Source: Actinomycetota bacterium
Lineage (GTDB): Bacteria > Actinomycetota > Thermoleophilia > Solirubrobacterales > 70-9
Length of the DNA: 64,000 nt
Assembly (NCBI GenBank): GCA_005885405.1
Contig: VAYN01000012.1
Coordinates: 138,553-202,552 of the forward strand
Direction: 5' to 3'
Positions 61,030 through 64,000 of the stretch are shown here, in pieces (within the stretch, counting starts at the first letter, position 1; each line of letters begins with the position of its first letter). The notes under the pieces are model-generated. The model saw nothing but the letters and a program-made list of their open reading frames with translations, had not been told where the DNA came from and searched no databases. Made by a program: the position numbers and the translations under genes.

Positions 61030-64000
61030 TTGAATCGGGATCGAGGCGTTTCGGCGGTTTGGACCGTTCCGACTTTTGCTCTGCTCGTCGCCCTTGCGCT
61101 GCTGGCGATCGGCAGCGTCCCGGCTTCGGCCGCGACCGGTCGCTCGCTGCTGCAGACGATGAGCGTCGGGCCGAACACCAACCCCAACGGGCTCGCCCTC
61201 GACTCCTCCGGCAACGTCTACACCGTCGCCGTCGAAGGGCAGCCGCGGGTGATCAAACTGAGCCCCAGCGGCGACCCGGTCCCGTTCAGCGCCACCGCCT
61301 CCTACATCGCGGGCAACACTTTGACCGGGCCCGGGGGAGGGACGTTTGGAATCCTGCCCTGGTTCGGCGCCTTCCTCGCCGTCGACCGCTCCGGCGGCCC
61401 CGCGGACGGCAACATCTACCTGGGTCGGAGCAACGACAGCGAACACGACGTCGCCGTCTTCGTCTTCGACGAGACTGGGACCTACCTCGGCACCCTCGGA
61501 CCCCATCGAGCCCAGGGTCCGTTCGGCATCTGCGGCGTCTCCGTCAACCAGGCGACCGGCGCCGTCTACGTCACCGACACCCAAGCCGACACGGTCAGCA
61601 GGTACGCGCCCCCGACCGGCAACCCGGCGCTGGCGAAACCGAACGGAGTCCTGCACGGAGACTTCTGTCCCGGCGAGGTTGACTCGAGCGGTGCCGTCTA
61701 CGGCGGCTACCCGCTGACCAGGTACCCGGCCTCCCAGTTCGACCTGCCCTCTCCGGTCGGCACCGTGATCGAACCGGACACCTCGGTGCCGCGGCTGGGG
61801 GTCGACCCGGTGAGCGACCACCTCCTGGTCGACCGCGGCCACGAGCTGCTGGAGCGGGACACCACCGGCGCCGCCGTGGGCTCGCCCTTCGGTTCGACCA
61901 CGGGCTCGGCCGGGATCGCCGGCGACGGCAGCGGCAATGTCCTCGCCGCCGACGCGGGCGGCGGCATCTTCGTCTATGGCTCGGGGGAGGTGCAGCTGCC
62001 GACGGCGACGACGGGCGAGGCGAGCGAAGTCGGCACCTCCACCGCCAAAGTCGAAGGCTCGGTCGACCCCGACTCGGCCGGTGGGATCGTCGGCTGCGAG
62101 TTCCGCTTCGGCGAGGACTCCGGCTACTCGGACGGGTCGGCGCCCTGCGTCCCGGCCGCCTCCCCCGGCACCCCGATCGCGAGCCCGACCTCGGTCACCG
62201 CGAATCTCACTGGCCTCGTCTCCGGGACGACCTACCGCTACCGCCTCTTCGTCACCAACGCCAACGGCACCAACGTCGGCGGCGAGCGGACCCTCACCAC
62301 CTCCCAGGCGATCGAAGGCGTCTCCACCGGCGCGGCAAGCGACGTGACGAAGGAGAGCGCGACCCTCCACGGCTCCTTCGTCGGCGACGGCAGTGACACC
62401 CACTACTACTTCGAATGGGGAGCGTCGGTCGACTACGGCAACAAAACCCCGGCGCCGCCCGGCAACGACGCCGGCTCCACCGCCGGTCAGCAGGAAGTCG
62501 ACCCGGTCGCGCTCGGCGGCCTGCAGGGCGGCACGACCTACCACTACCGCCTCGTCGCGGTCGACGCCGACGGAACCTCCCGCGGCCAGGACGAAAGCTT
62601 CACGACCGCACCCGCCGTCACCAACCTCACCGCCGACCCGCCAACCGCGGTCACCAGCGAATCAGCCGAGCTCAACGGCTCCTTCGACGCCGACTCCCAC
62701 GAAGTCCACTACTACTTCGAATGGGGCGAGACCACGAGCTACGGGAACACGACCCCGCTGCCGCCCGGCAACTCCGTCGCCCCCGGCAGCGGTCGGGTCG
62801 AGGTCCCGTCGGTCACCGTCTCTGGCCTGACGGAAGGCGGTATCTACCACTACCGCATCGTCGCCTCCAGCTCGATTGGGACCACCTACAGCGCCGACGC
62901 CACCTTCAAGGCGGCGGAACCGCCGATCGTCAACAACATCTTCACCCGCAAAGTCTTCGCCACCTCGGCCGAACTCGCCGGTGAAGTCAACCCCCGCTAC
63001 GGCGAGACGACCTACTACTTCGAATGGGGCCAGAACTTCAGCTACGGGAACAAAACGCCGGTCGGCGACGCCGGCTCCGGCACCGCCTTCGTCCCGGTCA
63101 GCGCCCAGATCGTGAATCTCGTCGAGGGTGTCACCTACCACTTCAGGCTGGTCGCCGAAAACGAGTACGGGAAAACCGTCTCCCCCGACCAGACGTTCGG
63201 CTTTTACCCGCCCGCCTGCCCGAACGCGCAGCTGCGCCAGGAAACGGGTTCCAACAGCCTGCCCGACTGCCGCGCCTACGAGCTGACCACGCCGGAAAAC
63301 TCGCAGGGGACCCAGATCTTCCCGCTCGGGGGACCGACCAGCCCGTACGCGACGAGCCCCTCGCGGATCGCCTACACCGGTGACTTCGGCGTCTTCAACG
63401 AGGAAACGGGCGAACCGGCGAACGTCACCGGTGACCTCTACGTCTCCACGCGCACCGACGAGAAATGGACGCAGAGGTTCATCGGCAAACCGGCCTCAGA
63501 AGGGTTCCAGATGGGCCGCCCGCCGCTGAACTCACTCGACGAATACAGCCAGTCCACGGTCGGGATTAGCAAGTGGCAGCGTGACCTGCTGACCGACCCG
63601 GGCATGGACCGGATCGTCCAGTGGGACCGCGCTTGGCCCGGTGGCGGCAACGTCCACGGCCTCAACGGCGACCCGTCGAACGCTCCGTTCGTCTGGGACA
63701 GCACCTCCGGCGAGCTGCTCGAACGCTGGCCGACCAACGTCGACGAGGTCGCCGGCGGCTACGACTTCGTCGGCCTGCCGACTGCCTCGGAGGACCTCAG
63801 CCACTTCGTCTTCTCCTCCAACGTCGTCTTCGCCTCCGGCGGAACCGGCTTCCCCGAAGAGATCGCCTGCTGCAACCCTTACGAATTCCCGCCGCTCCCC
63901 GCCGCCTCGATCTACGACAACGACCTGGCGACGGGATCGGTCGAGCTCGCCTCCGTGCGGAAGGACGGCAGCCCCTTCATGGGTTGGCTCTACGACGTCT
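61030..64000 (+). CDS. Large secreted NHL/FN3-like repeat protein (continues beyond window)
   Basis: Open at right edge so absent from ORF track. TTG start; LNRDRGVSAVWTVPTFALLVALALLAIGSVPASAATGRSLLQTMSVGPNTNPNGLALDSSGNVY; repeats HYYFEWGxxxxYGNxTP...TYHYRLVA. Confidence 0.8.
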   Translation, partial: MNRDRGVSAVWTVPTFALLVALALLAIGSVPASAATGRSLLQTMSVGPNTNPNGLALDSSGNVYTVAVEGQPRVIKLSPSGDPVPFSATASYIAGNTLTGPGGGTFGILPWFGAFLAVDRSGGPADGNIYLGRSNDSEHDVAVFVFDETGTYLGTLGPHRAQGPFGICGVSVNQATGAVYVTDTQADTVSRYAPPTGNPALAKPNGVLHGDFCPGEVDSSGAVYGGYPLTRYPASQFDLPSPVGTVIEPDTSVPRLGVDPVSDHLLVDRGHELLERDTTGAAVGSPFGSTTGSAGIAGDGSGNVLAADAGGGIFVYGSGEVQLPTATTGEASEVGTSTAKVEGSVDPDSAGGIVGCEFRFGEDSGYSDGSAPCVPAASPGTPIASPTSVTANLTGLVSGTTYRYRLFVTNANGTNVGGERTLTTSQAIEGVSTGAASDVTKESATLHGSFVGDGSDTHYYFEWGASVDYGNKTPAPPGNDAGSTAGQQEVDPVALGGLQGGTTYHYRLVAVDADGTSRGQDESFTTAPAVTNLTADPPTAVTSESAELNGSFDADSHEVHYYFEWGETTSYGNTTPLPPGNSVAPGSGRVEVPSVTVSGLTEGGIYHYRIVASSSIGTTYSADATFKAAEPPIVNNIFTRKVFATSAELAGEVNPRYGETTYYFEWGQNFSYGNKTPVGDAGSGTAFVPVSAQIVNLVEGVTYHFRLVAENEYGKTVSPDQTFGFYPPACPNAQLRQETGSNSLPDCRAYELTTPENSQGTQIFPLGGPTSPYATSPSRIAYTGDFGVFNEETGEPANVTGDLYVSTRTDEKWTQRFIGKPASEGFQMGRPPLNSLDEYSQSTVGISKWQRDLLTDPGMDRIVQWDRAWPGGGNVHGLNGDPSNAPFVWDSTSGELLERWPTNVDEVAGGYDFVGLPTASEDLSHFVFSSNVVFASGGTGFPEEIACCNPYEFPPLPAASIYDNDLATGSVELASVRKDGSPFMGWLYDV

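Noticed and set aside
61000-62544. 514-aa minus ORF
   Set aside because: Antisense to the large secreted protein starting at 61030.

Overview
GC-rich chromosomal window from what looks like a Solirubrobacterales/Thermoleophilia-type actinobacterium (inferred from gene families, GTG/TTG starts and many secreted repeat proteins). It has three parts. (1) ~1-12.4 kb is a defence-like accessory island: an ECF sigma factor coupled to a nuclease-like-domain + STAND/AAA NTPase, a second NACHT/STAND protein with a C-terminal PD-(D/E)XK-like segment (split by a frameshift), a TIGR02391/Ymh-family protein, and a three-gene overlapping operon (194-aa protein, nuclease-like + SF2 helicase, 770-aa protein of unknown family) that is the best candidate for an undescribed system. 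(2) ~13.77-21.6 kb is an integrative-element-like segment next to tRNA-Ala(CGC): excisionase-like HTH, a tyrosine recombinase with an Mrr_N-like winged-helix tail, an ATGA-coupled operon with a duplicated two-gene module that reuses the same winged helix, and an opposing block of four XRE HTH domains plus a basic-tailed protein next to a perfect 21-bp inverted repeat. (3) ~21.9-64 kb is mostly core genome: lipA/lipB, pdhAB, lpdA, thiE / TPP riboswitch / thiO / thiS-thiG fusion, purH/purN/purF, a sugar ABC transporter, TetR regulators with visible operators, three tRNAs and several secreted repeat proteins. Four genes carry apparent disruptions (STAND frameshift, DsbA-family deletion, thiO in-frame TAG, repeat-protein frameshift); these may be biological or sequence errors. 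No CRISPR array, rRNA or IS element was seen. All family assignments are from reading motifs, without database searches.
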